Assembly (NCBI RefSeq): GCF_001632365.1
Contig: NW_024468510.1
Location: 2,123,263 to 2,134,470 of the forward strand
Direction of reading: 5' to 3'
DNA length: 11,208 nucleotides
Origin: Laetiporus sulphureus 93-53
Taxonomy: Eukaryota > Basidiomycota > Agaricomycetes > Polyporales > Laetiporaceae
Shown here: in pieces, positions 1 to 9,500 of the stretch
Position numbering within the stretch: the first letter of the stretch is position 1
Layout: the number at the start of each line of letters is the position of its first letter
Translations under genes and position numbers: made by a program
Notes under the pieces: generated by a model
The model's input: the letters and a program-made list of their open reading frames with translations, nothing else
Database searches by the model: none
Told to the model about the DNA's origin: nothing

Positions 1-1309
1 ACAGGGACAGAAGCGGGCGTGGCACCCTGCGCGGGTCCAGTCTGGTACCCTTCTTGGATATACTGGCCATAGGCAGCGGTACGTTCACCAGGTGACGCCA
101 TCGGCGTCTGATACTGCGGTGATCCGCGGTATTCTGGTGTGCGCGTCGTCGAGGGGTGGCCTTCGAGTGAGGACATCGTCTGCGAGCGGTCCCGCGTCTT
201 TGGGCTCTCGCGCGCGGGCTGCGCGTCTTTCTGCCGCTTTGCGTCCTGCTCCTTTGGGCTCGCGCGGTCGCTCCCACGCACACGCTCCACGGCGGGGTCC
301 TTCGCTGATGGGTTCATCGTGTTAAGCAGATGTATGCCCAGCCCGTTCGATGCTGCACCACCAGCGTACGCAACTCCGGACGTACCGGCGGGATGGGAGA
401 ACTGGCCCTGGGTCTGCTGGAGATCCGCACGCTCGATCTCCGCCATCAGCTGCTCCGTCATTTGCCACTGCTCTTCTGTGCCCTGGTACTGCGTGAGGAA
501 CGGCGGCGGTGGCCCGCGTGGTATCGGTCGTGGGTGGAATGGGTTCTGAGCCGTCGGCGGGAGGACGTTGGGCTGGCTAAGAGCGTGTTGTGGCCCGGGC
601 GGAGGAAGCGGTATGAGTTGCGGAAGCACTGGCTGGCTGTGAGAATGTACGAGAGCGGGAGGAGTGCTTATCCTATCCGGAGATCGCTCACGAGGGTGGG
701 TGGCAACGGACATTTTGCCAGTTGTGGGGGAGATCCGCGATGTCGGTGGGGGAGATCTGCGTGACTGGAGGGAGGAATTGGACGTCGTCGGGCTAGGCTG
801 TTGGCCTTGTGCGTAGATCGGCTGTTGATTCTGGTTGGAGAGTATTTGGCTCACGGAGGGCACGACTGGCAGAGAATGCGCCTTGATCGCGCGTTGCCTC
901 TCACGTAACGAGGGAGAAGGAGTTGAATCGCGGGGCGTAGTGTTTGAATTCGAGCCTATATAGAAAAGTTTAAATGAACTCAGGATCAGGTCACAAGAGC
1001 CGTACGGTCGTGGAGGGAGCACGGAGGCGACGCGTTATCGCGCTCAACCCCGGCGCATTTTACCATACTCTCAACGTAAATGCCCACAGCCCAGATCTAC
1101 AGAGCAGAGACAAGCGCACTAGCACCATCACAAAGTACGGTCCCGCGCTTCACCTCTTCACCTTCAAGTGAATCGCGAGAGCATCATCGGAAGCGGTAAT
1201 ACGATCTTGAACGTGGGCCCTGATACCGAGAAAAGGAAGCGGGCTCAAAAAGTCAACACCTACCCTGCATCGTTGGTACCCTATTGCGCTGCGGCGATTG
1301 ACTAGTCAT
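1..1309 (-). CDS. Disordered Pro/Ser/Gln-rich protein, N-terminal part, runs off left edge
   Basis: The minus strand has an uninterrupted reading frame from 955 to the left edge, with no stop in about 317 codons. It reads as Pro-, Ser-, Thr- and Gln-rich sequence with many SP/TP pairs, polyproline runs (PRGPPPPF) and charged patches rich in Arg, Lys, Asp and Glu. It opens after an acceptor (TATATAG) needing one base from upstream. The nearest fitting exon is 1264-1309: ATG at 1309, then 15 codons plus one base, ending at a GTAGGT donor. This gives a protein starting MTSQSPQRNRVPTMQGSNSN. The implied intron, 956-1263, is 308 nt, far longer than others here, so an extra exon inside it is possible. 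A more ordered part (QYQGTEEQWQMTEQLMAEIE) could form a short helix. No catalytic domain is visible, and a domain may lie beyond the edge. Such composition is common in fungal regulatory or scaffold proteins, but I do not recognise the family. Confidence 0.72.
305..385 (-). other. Possible 81-nt frame-preserving intron inside the left-edge gene
   Basis: On the minus strand a GTACGT donor (first base at 385) is followed by a CTTAAC branch-like motif and a CATCAG acceptor (last base at 305). Both edges are phase 1, the length is 81 nt and no stop is present, so the protein reads in frame whether or not it is spliced. If spliced, 27 residues around the Gly/Ala-rich VAYAGGAASNGLG segment are lost. 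The splice signals fit, but open frame alone cannot decide between intron and exon. Confidence 0.35.
956..1263 (-). other. Inferred long first intron (308 nt) of the left-edge gene
   Basis: The donor GTAGGT and acceptor CTATATAG are both phase 1, so they join the short ATG exon to the long open exon without a frame break. Reading across it on the minus strand meets stops in the frame of both exons, so it is not coding as one block. The length is unusual beside the 47-73 nt introns of the two other genes, and a small unseen exon is possible. Open frames on the plus strand here lack any recognisable protein. Confidence 0.5.
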
Positions 1310-1500
1310 AATCCAGGTTGGTTCAAGTGTACTGGGAGAGGAGAGGGGAAACAGGGAGTGCAGCAAGGGAAAGACGAACTTGGAGCTTGGACGCGAGACG
1401 GTGCTTTCAAAGGTTCATCATTGTGCTCGCGTTTCCAACGTGGCGACGGGTCTGCAAAGTCAGAGGCATCGCCCTGGTATACAACGAGGTGAAGACCAGG
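1310..1500 (-). promoter_or_regulatory. CT-rich 5' leader/core promoter of the left-edge gene
   Basis: Directly upstream of the ATG at 1309, the minus strand carries a pyrimidine tract (1332-1356, containing TTTCCCCTCTCCTCTCCC). Pyrimidine-rich stretches just upstream of the transcription start are typical of well-expressed fungal genes, and this one sits 20-50 bases before the chosen start. It supports the minus-strand orientation and the short first exon. No clear TATA box stands out. Confidence 0.4.
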
Positions 1501-1899
1501 TAAGGCAAGTCATGGCTGCCTCGAGGCTGATTACCGCTAAACAGGCACGATTCGGTCCGGCTCTGTGGTTCCGCTAATCTCTTCACGGACAGAAATCAAT
1601 CCCTTATTCCTTTGGTCATGTCCATCGAGCCGAGCTAAAAGGATGGTCGAGCGAGCCGTTCGCATAGTCCTACTCGCTGTCGGCGACCTCTCGAGTCGTG
1701 TGTCGCGCCTTGTCTTCCGAATCCAGTGCGTGAACTTGGAAGAGATTACGTGCAGTCATTTTCCCAGATGAACGCATGATGTCTTCGAACAGAAAGCCAA
1801 GGAGCAGGATGTCGCAGCTGAATCGCGTGTGTCTGTCTTCGACGATGCACGAGGCAGGATGCGAAGCCGTCAGTGCCTGGTGATCCCCGGGCAGGAGGG

Positions 1900-1941
1900 G
1901 TTATCATCGTATGCTATCCTAATGATGGCTTTGATGATAAC
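1900..1941. repeat. 9-bp inverted repeat made of GATGATAA-type arms
   Basis: The arm GTTATCATC at 1900-1908 is matched by its exact reverse complement GATGATAAC at 1933-1941, with 24 bases between. Each arm contains a GATA core (TTATC/GATAA), so the pair could be two opposed GATA-factor sites in the upstream region of the left-edge gene. A stem of this length could also arise by chance. Confidence 0.55.
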
Positions 1942-2377
1942 TCAATAGACGGGTCTTAGCCGTGTATTGAATTCGGTAACCACAGCAAACGAATTAATGA
2001 TACTGTTTGGTTTGTGGCGCCATGCCGGCCAGGCCGCAGCCCATGCGAACGCCTCCAGGATGCAATGTGGTCACTTCAGTGCTGCTTGATGCAACCCTCT
2101 CAGATGAACTAGCGTCGGATGCCGAGCCAGTACTCACTTGCTTGTGCTGCGCTATTCTAGTTTGCCATGAGGCACTTGGTCTTGGTGGCCTGCTTGCATC
2201 ACAACGCGGACTCTGCAACGTTCTCGGGTACCGTTCGTTCGTAAACTCCTGGCGCGTTTTGTCACAAGTTCATGCCGTATACCGAGACGGCAAACTGATC
2301 GACATGATGTCAAACACGCGTTGGTATAGCCACGAAACTACTCTCGATCTTCACCTCGTCTGATCTGCGCAACATTT

Positions 2378-2404
2378 TGACCTCTCTGACCTCATGGTGA
2401 CCTC
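2378..2404 (+). repeat. Three direct copies of TGACCTC
   Basis: TGACCTC occurs at 2378-2384, 2387-2393 and 2398-2404, with starts 9 and 11 bases apart, close to one helical turn. Such phasing suits a protein-binding cluster, but no known fungal factor is assigned here and the position relative to a promoter is unclear. Confidence 0.6.
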
Positions 2405-2924
2405 AAGAATACACACAACTACTTCTTCTCCGCTTCTTCGCCCCTTTGTATCGTAATGTTCAGACGAGTTGACACTGTGGTCTTCCCGGATTCAATCTGA
2501 CTGCTTTCCGACACACGTTTGTCTGAAACGTTCACTTTACCCTGATCTTCGGATGCTACGATCCTGCACATTTGGAGGCTGTGCGGACTTCTAGCAAGTC
2601 TGATTATCACTATAATCTACTCTGTTCATAGCACCGGCCTCGCGAAACATGTAGCTCGCGCTCCCTCCTCCTGCTCGGCACGGCAACGGATAGTGTCTAC
2701 ATCCAGACTAGAGTCTTGCTCTATTTGATGCTCAAATTCGCATGATGTAGATCTCGCTCAGCTTCTAAGATATCGCATCCACGCGGTCGTCCTAGCACGT
2801 CACAAACTGAATAGACCTCGATCATTTCGTGTTGAGCGAGGATGAAAACTCGAATGATCGGCATAAATGCACACGCCGGTAAGCTGTACGTAAAAAAACA
2901 ACACGGGGCCACGCGGGGAAGGCT

Positions 2925-2997
2925 GTTGATCGCTTACTGTCCAGCGTTGACAACGTGTATCTCGCTGTCATACAGGTGCGTCCCATAAGCGATCAAC
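2925..2997. repeat. 12-bp perfect inverted repeat
   Basis: GTTGATCGCTTA at 2925-2936 is exactly complementary to TAAGCGATCAAC at 2986-2997, separated by 49 bases. The match stops on both sides. It might be a remnant of a small inverted-repeat element or a binding-site pair. No target-site duplication is obvious. Confidence 0.65.
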
Positions 2998-3215
2998 CCG
3001 TTCTTACCTCTTTGACGACTGATAGAAGAAGCAGCGTTCTGAAGCGACTCGCAAACGGAACGCCAAAGTCTACGAACAACTGATGGACGGCAATGGACAC
3101 AGTCTGCGAGCTCAGAAAAGAAGCGCATTGCCGGCAGTCTTTCTGAACTCCAATCCTGCGTTATAGTGGACATCTGGAAAACAGACGATAATGTTGATCG
3201 CGAAGCACCTCACCA

Positions 3216-3236
3216 ACGACGTCTCAAAGACGTCGT
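3216..3236. repeat. Tight hairpin with paired GACGTC cores
   Basis: ACGACGTCT (3216-3224) and AGACGTCGT (3228-3236) are perfect reverse complements around a 3-base CAA loop. Both arms carry GACGTC, the core of CRE/ATF-type bZIP sites. It could act as a DNA site or, if transcribed, form a 9-bp stem. Confidence 0.65.
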
Positions 3237-3755
3237 AAACAAATACTAGCCCAGGGCCTCAGATGCTCGCATTGCGATGCAGGACCGACTGGATTATGCA
3301 CAAGAAACGGCTTGAAACCGGCCGCCTTCAGTTACTTCTCGTGCACTGCCAGTCGAGATCAAATGCGCCCGTCGGAATCGCTTCCACTTGGAATTGCGTC
3401 TCTGTCGGTAACGGTCTTCGTTGTATGATAGTAACAGTCGGTAGTAGCTGTATGATCGAGCTGGCACTTGATTGATTAAACACTACCGATTCTTCCTGGC
3501 ATACTGTTGCTGCGGGAGATATGGCAAGGCAATGTAAGCCCAGTGGATGGCAATGTCGCGGAACGTTGTGAAGCGTCAGATCAACACATTAATAGGCGCG
3601 AGGGACAGAGTCGACTGCGATCCGGGCTGTTTACGTTTTGCATGAATGCTAAACCAAACCTCACAAACGTTCGCATGCTCACTTGCATTTCCGCCGTCGC
3701 CTGCTGCCAACAATCGAGCTGCAGCTCAAAGCAGAAATTTATTTAAAAAAACGGA

Positions 3756-3787
3756 AAAGCGCTTCCTCACCGGCGAAGAAGTGCTTT
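3756..3787. repeat. 10-bp inverted repeat with one G-T pair
   Basis: AAAGCGCTTC (3756-3765) pairs with GAAGTGCTTT (3778-3787) across a 12-base loop, allowing one G-T pair. It follows an A-rich run near 3743-3751. Its role is unknown; it lies about 270 bases past the stop codon of the minus-strand gene ending at 4053. Confidence 0.45.
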
Positions 3788-4052
3788 AATTACTCGGTCA
3801 TCAAACCCTTCCCTTAATGACCGCACCTAGAACAGAAGGTTCGTCAGCAACGGCGTACTGTTTGCTCGGAATCAACAGGGACATCGATATGTAGGAGCGG
3901 TTTGCATATTGTTGAGTACAAGTGATTCATGTCATAAATAAAGGATGCTTTTCTCCAACGAGGACCAGTAAGACGAACTGTAACAAGCGGACAATATAGC
4001 TACAACGATATTATAATACTCTAAGCACAGGTGCGGAAGTCCATCGTGTCAA

Positions 4053-6407
4053 TCAGTCAACATCATCGAGACTACTTGGTTCAGCGAGCACGGGCGGGGT
4101 GAAGCCGCCAGCCGAGGGGCCTGCAGCGGTCTTTCGTTGTCGGGAGCTTGATTTGACAGGCGCCATCTTCCGATGATGCTTGACGAACTGCATGAGCGCA
4201 TCGAGCCCGTCACAGACGAAGTGCTTGCTCGGCCTATCCGCAAGTCTGAACATGGTGGTCAGAACCGACACACTCCAACATCCAGCATGCGCTCGCGCAC
4301 TCACCTGCCGACTATTTCATCCACGATGTCCCTCGCCTGCAAGAACGGCATCATGTCGTTCACTTCTGAAACGACCGCAACCAAGACAGCCTGCCCGTTC
4401 TTGATGAGGAGTGCACTAGTCGTCCAGCCCTCAATCCGCTGCTTCAGTTTCGGCCGGAACTCTTCCCGTATGTCCTCAAGGTCCGGATCAGTGGGATCAA
4501 AGTCGAGGTACCCGAGCGGGTCCGCCTCCTCTGCGGCATCCATATTGGGTACGGGCAAGCCCATCATCATCGCTGCGAACGCCATCGGGCCGGGCGTGTT
4601 CTGCCCAGGCGTCGACACGGCATCGACCCACTCCTCGATGCGGTCGTGCCTGCCCGGCGCGGCGTGGCGCAGCTTGAGGATCTGTTGAAGCTCAGCCTGG
4701 TTCGCGGGGGCGTCGAGCTGGGAGAATGAGGAGAGGAGCGCGGCACCCAGCTCACGTGCGGTGTTCAGCAGCTCCTTTTCGATAATCTGCAGCGCGCGTT
4801 GCTGGTAGAAGGCGCTCCGCCCAAGCACGGATACGGCGCCCTGCAGCGTGAGCGCATCGCGCGGCCGTAGGAGGTGTGGGTAATGGTCGAGCAGATCGAT
4901 GATCGCTTCCGAGTCCTCGACGTACGAGTAGATGTCCAGCGCCGCGACGAACGTCTCCGAGCAGCTTGCTGCGACTGCATGAAGACGCGCCAGAAGCTGC
5001 GAATCCATCAAATCGGGCGTGGTTGACATTATGGAGAGCGCTTGGTATAGTGACCGCGAGGGAGCCACCTTGAATATCGCCATCAACACATCCTGAATAT
5101 GCTCTCGTAGCTTTGACATTTGATTGCTGATGCGAGAGGACCAGTGTCTGGCACGTGTCGGGCCATCGACCATGTCGTCAAAGACCTCATCATAGTCATA
5201 CTCATCTTCGTCCTCGTCGTCACCCTCGTCTCTGTCGTCCAAATCCGACTCAAACATTGACGCTGATTCCCATTCACTTTCATCTTCCTCGTCATCAACG
5301 TCATGTGGGCCTAATGGAAGGTCAAGAGGAATGCACGACGTGACACGGTGGGCGACTAACATTTCCTGCCGCCGTATAGTACGCGTTCGAGGGCCCTCCA
5401 ACCCAGCAGCTCCTCGATGTCGTCCAGCATACTCGGGATCTGCCCAATGTGCCGCGGGCCATTCGTCGCGAGCATGCTGAGGAAGAGGTCTCGCCAGATG
5501 AACTGCAGGATCATGTCGATGTTTTGTGCACCGTTCAGCTCGAACGTCTTTACGCGCTTGCCAGATTTTGCCTTGAGCGTCACGTTAACATACATGTTCG
5601 TAAATGAGCACTTGCAGCTGCGCATACATGGGTCAGTCTGTAACACGAACGCCTAGCCGCGTACCTCGAGCGCCCACTGCTGATGTGTTCCAGCGTCCCA
5701 GCGATGAACAGGAGGCATTTATGCGCTTGCACAAAGTTGACGTTGTGCTCATACACGACACTCCAGATATCGTTCAACCAGTCAGTCAGGCTATCCACAA
5801 TCTCGTTTAGCAGCTCGTGCCGTTGCGATCGTTCTTTGACGAACGAGCGCTTTGCATCCCTGTGCAGCTCGTCAAGCAGTGCGTTGACTTCGATCCGTTT
5901 GGACCTGAGATCGAGGGTCGGCATGCCTGTATGTCGCGCCTTGAGCTCCGCAGCACGAGCGAGCACCATTTTTGAGCGATTCTTTTCTACATGGTTTAGG
6001 AGGGGTATCAAATGATTGTCGACAAGCTCTTGCTGTACATCTGCCGGAAGCGATTCGTACACGCTTGCAAACCTGCCAGAGGCTTCAGTATCGCCTCCAC
6101 AACCGCAGGACCAAGAAACGGACTTTGTACTGGGCAGCTTTGAGAGCATCGAGTACGCAACAGAGATTCCAAGGAACAGAACACGACGGCTGCGCCCAGA
6201 GGCTGGCAAAGCGAGGACAAGGCCGATATGCTTATAGTAGCGGCGTACGGAGCTTGTTGAGTAACTTTCCCACGCTGGACGCGCGTGACCGTGCGGTATC
6301 ACGCGCACGCGTCGGTTGTCACGGAGTGTGACTCTCCGTGTCTGTGGCTCAAGCTGACGGACCTGCGCGTGCACTTGCGACTTGATTATCATCTCCCGGC
6401 TATTCAT
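4053..6407 (-). CDS. Uncharacterised protein with central acidic domain, 4 exons
   Basis: Four minus-strand exons join without frame breaks: 6407-5665, 5617-5361, 5310-4305 and 4245-4053. The three introns (47, 50 and 59 nt) have donors GTACGC, GTTAGT and GTGAGT; the first two show CTGAC and CTTGAC branch motifs. The product is 732 residues from ATG 6407, or 646 from in-frame ATG 6149. Seen in it: a hydrophobic segment near residues 61-90 (IGLVLALP, RVLFLGISVAYSML), a helical charged region near 110-240, a conserved-looking block VNVTLKAKSGKRVKTFELNG, an Asp/Glu belt near 337-380, a long helical part to about 590, then FDPTDPDLEDIREEFRPKLK. The tail is basic (KHHRKMAPVKSSSRQRK) and ends in LDDVD. 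The start is doubtful: residues 20-57 are Arg-rich over ACGCG promoter-like DNA, and an upstream mini-exon is possible. I do not recognise the family. It is divergent from RFC1. Confidence 0.8.
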
Positions 6408-6575
6408 CCTAGTCTTTATCAATATAAAGACGTGTCATTTCTGAGATCTGACATCTGTATCGCGAGATATCCGAATATCTTCTTGTTCAAGGAGCGTGCC
6501 TTCACCACCTTTCCCGGCCATAACTAGGTCCACTGCGACACCCGTGTCTGCCGAATTGACAAAGATACACACGCG
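6150..6575. promoter_or_regulatory. Divergent control region with ACGCG cluster and TATA-like box
   Basis: Upstream of RFC1 the ACGCG/CGCGT core recurs at 6279-6286 (ACGCGCGT), 6301-6305, 6307-6312 (full ACGCGT), 6366-6370 and 6571-6575 directly before the ATG. ACGCGT is the MluI cell-cycle box bound by MBF-type factors, which drive S-phase genes in yeasts, and RFC genes fit that class. TATAAAG at 6423-6429 lies about 150 bases before the RFC1 start. Part of this region overlaps the 5' end of the minus-strand gene if that gene starts at 6407. ACGCGT also occurs elsewhere in this GC-rich window (1030, 2316), so enrichment is suggestive only. Confidence 0.45.
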
Positions 6576-9500
6576 ATGGCAAACGCGAAGACAAAGGTAT
6601 CTGCGAAGCACCAAGGAAAGGATATCAGAGGTTTCTTCGGTGGGAGCAGCCAGACGACACCGGTCGAGTCCAACTCAACACAACGATCGAACGCCTCCGT
6701 ATGTTGTCTGAGCCTTGGGGTGCACCTCACCTCTCCGAGGACTTTGGTTGACGTTTCTGTGGCTTGAATAGAAAGGCAGCTCAGGAACCGGCAACTCCAA
6801 GCCCATAGAGATCAGTACGTCTGCTCGTCGGTAGTACTGTTCGTTGACATGTTCATGCTCGCTGCTTGTCCGGCAGGTGACGAAGATGACCCAAGGTGAG
6901 TTGCCGCCGTATACCAATAATCCCACATTGTTAAGTAGTCAACAGGCCTTCCGCGAAAACGGCCACATCGTGAGTCTACAGATTGTCATCGGAGCCTATC
7001 CGATGGTCGCTCACTTTTCCTCATTTACGTAGCTCCAAGGCGAAGAAAGCACCTGTTGTGAGTTGATGAGACATTTTAGGATAGATTCTTCTAAAGTATG
7101 ACATTCAAGCTGAAAAGTGACCGAGTGATGGAGATCGACGACGACGAAGATGATAAGCCACGTCGCTCCGTCAAGCGTAAGAAAGCCATCTTGCTATCTA
7201 GCGATGATGAAGACGAGGACATCAAGATCGCTTCTCCGCCAAGGAAGAAAGCTGCAATAGCCGCGGCGTCATCATCCAAGGCGAGCCACAGCACATCCGC
7301 CGCGAAGACCCATCCGAAGCCCAAGGAGTCGACTCCCCGCAAAAAAGCCACGAGGAAGAAAAGGAGCAAGGACGACGAATTTATTGTGTCTGACTCAGAG
7401 TCAGAGGCAGATGATTTTGAAGGTGAAGACGTAGACGAGGAAGAGCAGAAGCCCAGGAAAGGCAGCGGCAAGAGTAAGGGGGCATTTAAGAAGGTTCATG
7501 CAAAACCGCACGCGAAAGCTGAGAAAGCGCATGGTCATGCTGACGCCAAATCTAAGCCTGCCGGTGAGGAGCAGCCAAAGAAATTTAAGTGCGTCATTGT
7601 CCTTGTTGGATAGCCTTCCTCATGTCTCACACCGATCGAACAGCTGGTACGCTGCGAAAGCGGCCAAGGCAGCTGGCCCAATCGCGCCAGGCTCGAAGCC
7701 CATACCGCAAGCGGCTGCACCTGATTGTCTTGCAGGTCTGTCGTTCGTGTTTACGGGCGAGTTGACGAGCCTCTCTCGCGATGAGGCTGTAGAACTGGCC
7801 AAACGCCATGGAGGGTAAGTTGCACCCGCTACGAGTAATTTTTGGTGAAGCTCGAAATGACATTGCTTTTAGACGTGTCACTGGGCAGCCCTCGTCAAAG
7901 ACTTCATACGTCGTGGTAGGGACTGATGCGGGCCCGAGCAAGCTGGCCGCGATCAAGAAAAACAATCTGAAGACACTGGACGAGGATGGCTTCTTGAACC
8001 TCATCGCGACACGCGTGCCTGACCTAAGTCAGCTGGACGAGAAGACGAAGAAGAAGCTCGCGAAAGAGAAGGAAGCAATTCGTGAAGCAGCAGCGGAGAT
8101 GGAGAAGCGGGAGAAGAAAGCGATGAAGGAGAGCATGGCGAGTGGCTCCGGGTACATCTCGCGTACTTTGCTTCAGTCAGGCTGCTCACTGTCTTTCAGC
8201 TCGAAACCTGATGCGGCGAACCAACTCTGGACGGACCGGTACGCGCCGCAGACGCTTAAGGAGGTCTGCGGGAATAAGGGACAAGTCGAGAAGCTGCAGC
8301 GTTGGCTGCATGACTGGTATTTTGCAACGCCATATTGCCTGTCAGTAACATTCTGACATGCCCCAGGTCGTCCAACCTTCATTCCGGCTTCAAGAAGCCA
8401 GGCAAGGATGGTATGGGTGTGTATCGTGCCGTGCTGATCACAGGCCCTCCTGGGATCGGTAAAACCACGAGCGCTCACTTGTGTGCCAAGCTTGAGGGGT
8501 TCACGCCTATTGAGCTGAACGCAAGTGACTCAAGGAGCAAAAAGCTCGTAGAAGTGAGCGTCTTGCTAAACTCGTGCATCATGCTCGCTGACATTATGGG
8601 TAATATTAGAACAGCACGAATATTGCCAATACATCGCTCGATGGGTGGATGCACGGAGAACACGTATGCATACCTCGAACTCTATACCAATCGTGTATAA
8701 TATTGAGATTTGTTTGCAGGCGACTAATGCCGTTGGCATTCCTCTCACGGACAAGTCTTGCCTCATCATGGATGAGGTTGATGGGATGTCCGCAGGAGAC
8801 AGAGGCGGTGTCGGTGCATTAGCTGCACTGATCAGGAAGACAAGGGTACGTGTTTGTTGTGAAGCACTCTGGCCTCGCACATTCAGGTTCCCTCCTGTAC
8901 ATGTAGATCCCGATCATCTGTATCGCGAATGATCGAGGCGCAATGAAGCTCAAACCTCTCATCAATGTCGCGTATAGCTTGGCTTTCAGGAGGTAAGGTG
9001 GATGATTAACATCCGCGGCGCACACTCATTTCGCCGAACAGGCCAGAGGCGAACGCTGTCCGATCAAGAATACTCTCGATAGCCTTCAAGTAAGGTCTAT
9101 CGTTCTGCAATGTTCACCAGTGTCTGATTGGATGTCCAATAGAGAGAAAATGAAGATTCCAGCCAACGTCATCGACCAACTCATCGAAGGCGCTCAGTCT
9201 GATATCCGTCAGGTGCTTAACATGCTTTCTACGTGGAAGCTGTCAAGTAGTGCAATGGACTTTGACGAAGGCAAAAGGCTGTCAGTCTTCTATTCATACT
9301 GGTGGGCGGCGTATACTGATGACTGCTTGCTTGCCTTGCAGCGCCAAAGCGAACGAGAAATACTCAATCATGACTCCATTCGATATAACGCATAGGATGC
9401 TCGGACCGTATATGTTCTCCGCGACCTCTCGCGAGACCCTCAATGACAAGATCGAGCTGTACTTCCACGACTTCTCATTCGTACCGTTGTTCATCCAGGT

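Larger units (their letters stand above)
1501..4052. other. Gene-poor stretch, no supported gene
   Basis: About 2.5 kb between two minus-strand genes without a convincing coding exon on either strand. The open frames are 60-113 codons, several start only at TTG or GTG, and none shows a domain or a chain of phase-compatible exons. The longest ATG frame, 2022-2363 plus, is 113 codons and looks compositionally random. The stretch includes the upstream region of the left gene and the 3' flank of the gene ending at 4053, and it contains the inverted repeats and motif clusters listed separately. An AATAAA at 3937-3942 lies on the plus strand, so it does not serve the minus-strand gene ending at 4053. 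No transposon ends, tRNA or rRNA were seen. Confidence 0.6.

Noticed and set aside
1319..1330. GGTTCAAGT as a tRNA B-box
   Set aside because: No matching A-box or cloverleaf arms could be found around it.
2007..2363. Plus-strand frame of 113-118 codons
   Set aside because: Its composition looks random, there is no recognisable domain, no partner exon with matching phase, and the longest version starts at TTG.
2934..3173. 79-codon minus-strand ATG frame as a small protein gene
   Set aside because: It has no signal peptide, no CaaX end and no domain, and overlaps the inverted repeat. Chance open frames of this size are common here.
4173..4688. 171-codon plus-strand frame over the acidic-protein gene
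   Set aside because: It is a shadow of the minus-strand exons, which have matching splice phases and protein-like composition.
5311..5401. Intron of 72 nt using the earlier GTACTA donor in the acidic-protein gene
   Set aside because: That donor is phase 0 and would put the next exon out of the acidic frame. The GTTAGT donor at 5360 is phase 1 and fits.
7091..7471. 126-codon minus-strand frame, Ser/Leu/Phe-rich
   Set aside because: It is antisense to the acidic/basic repeats of RFC1 exon 6, whose GA-rich codons leave the opposite strand open.
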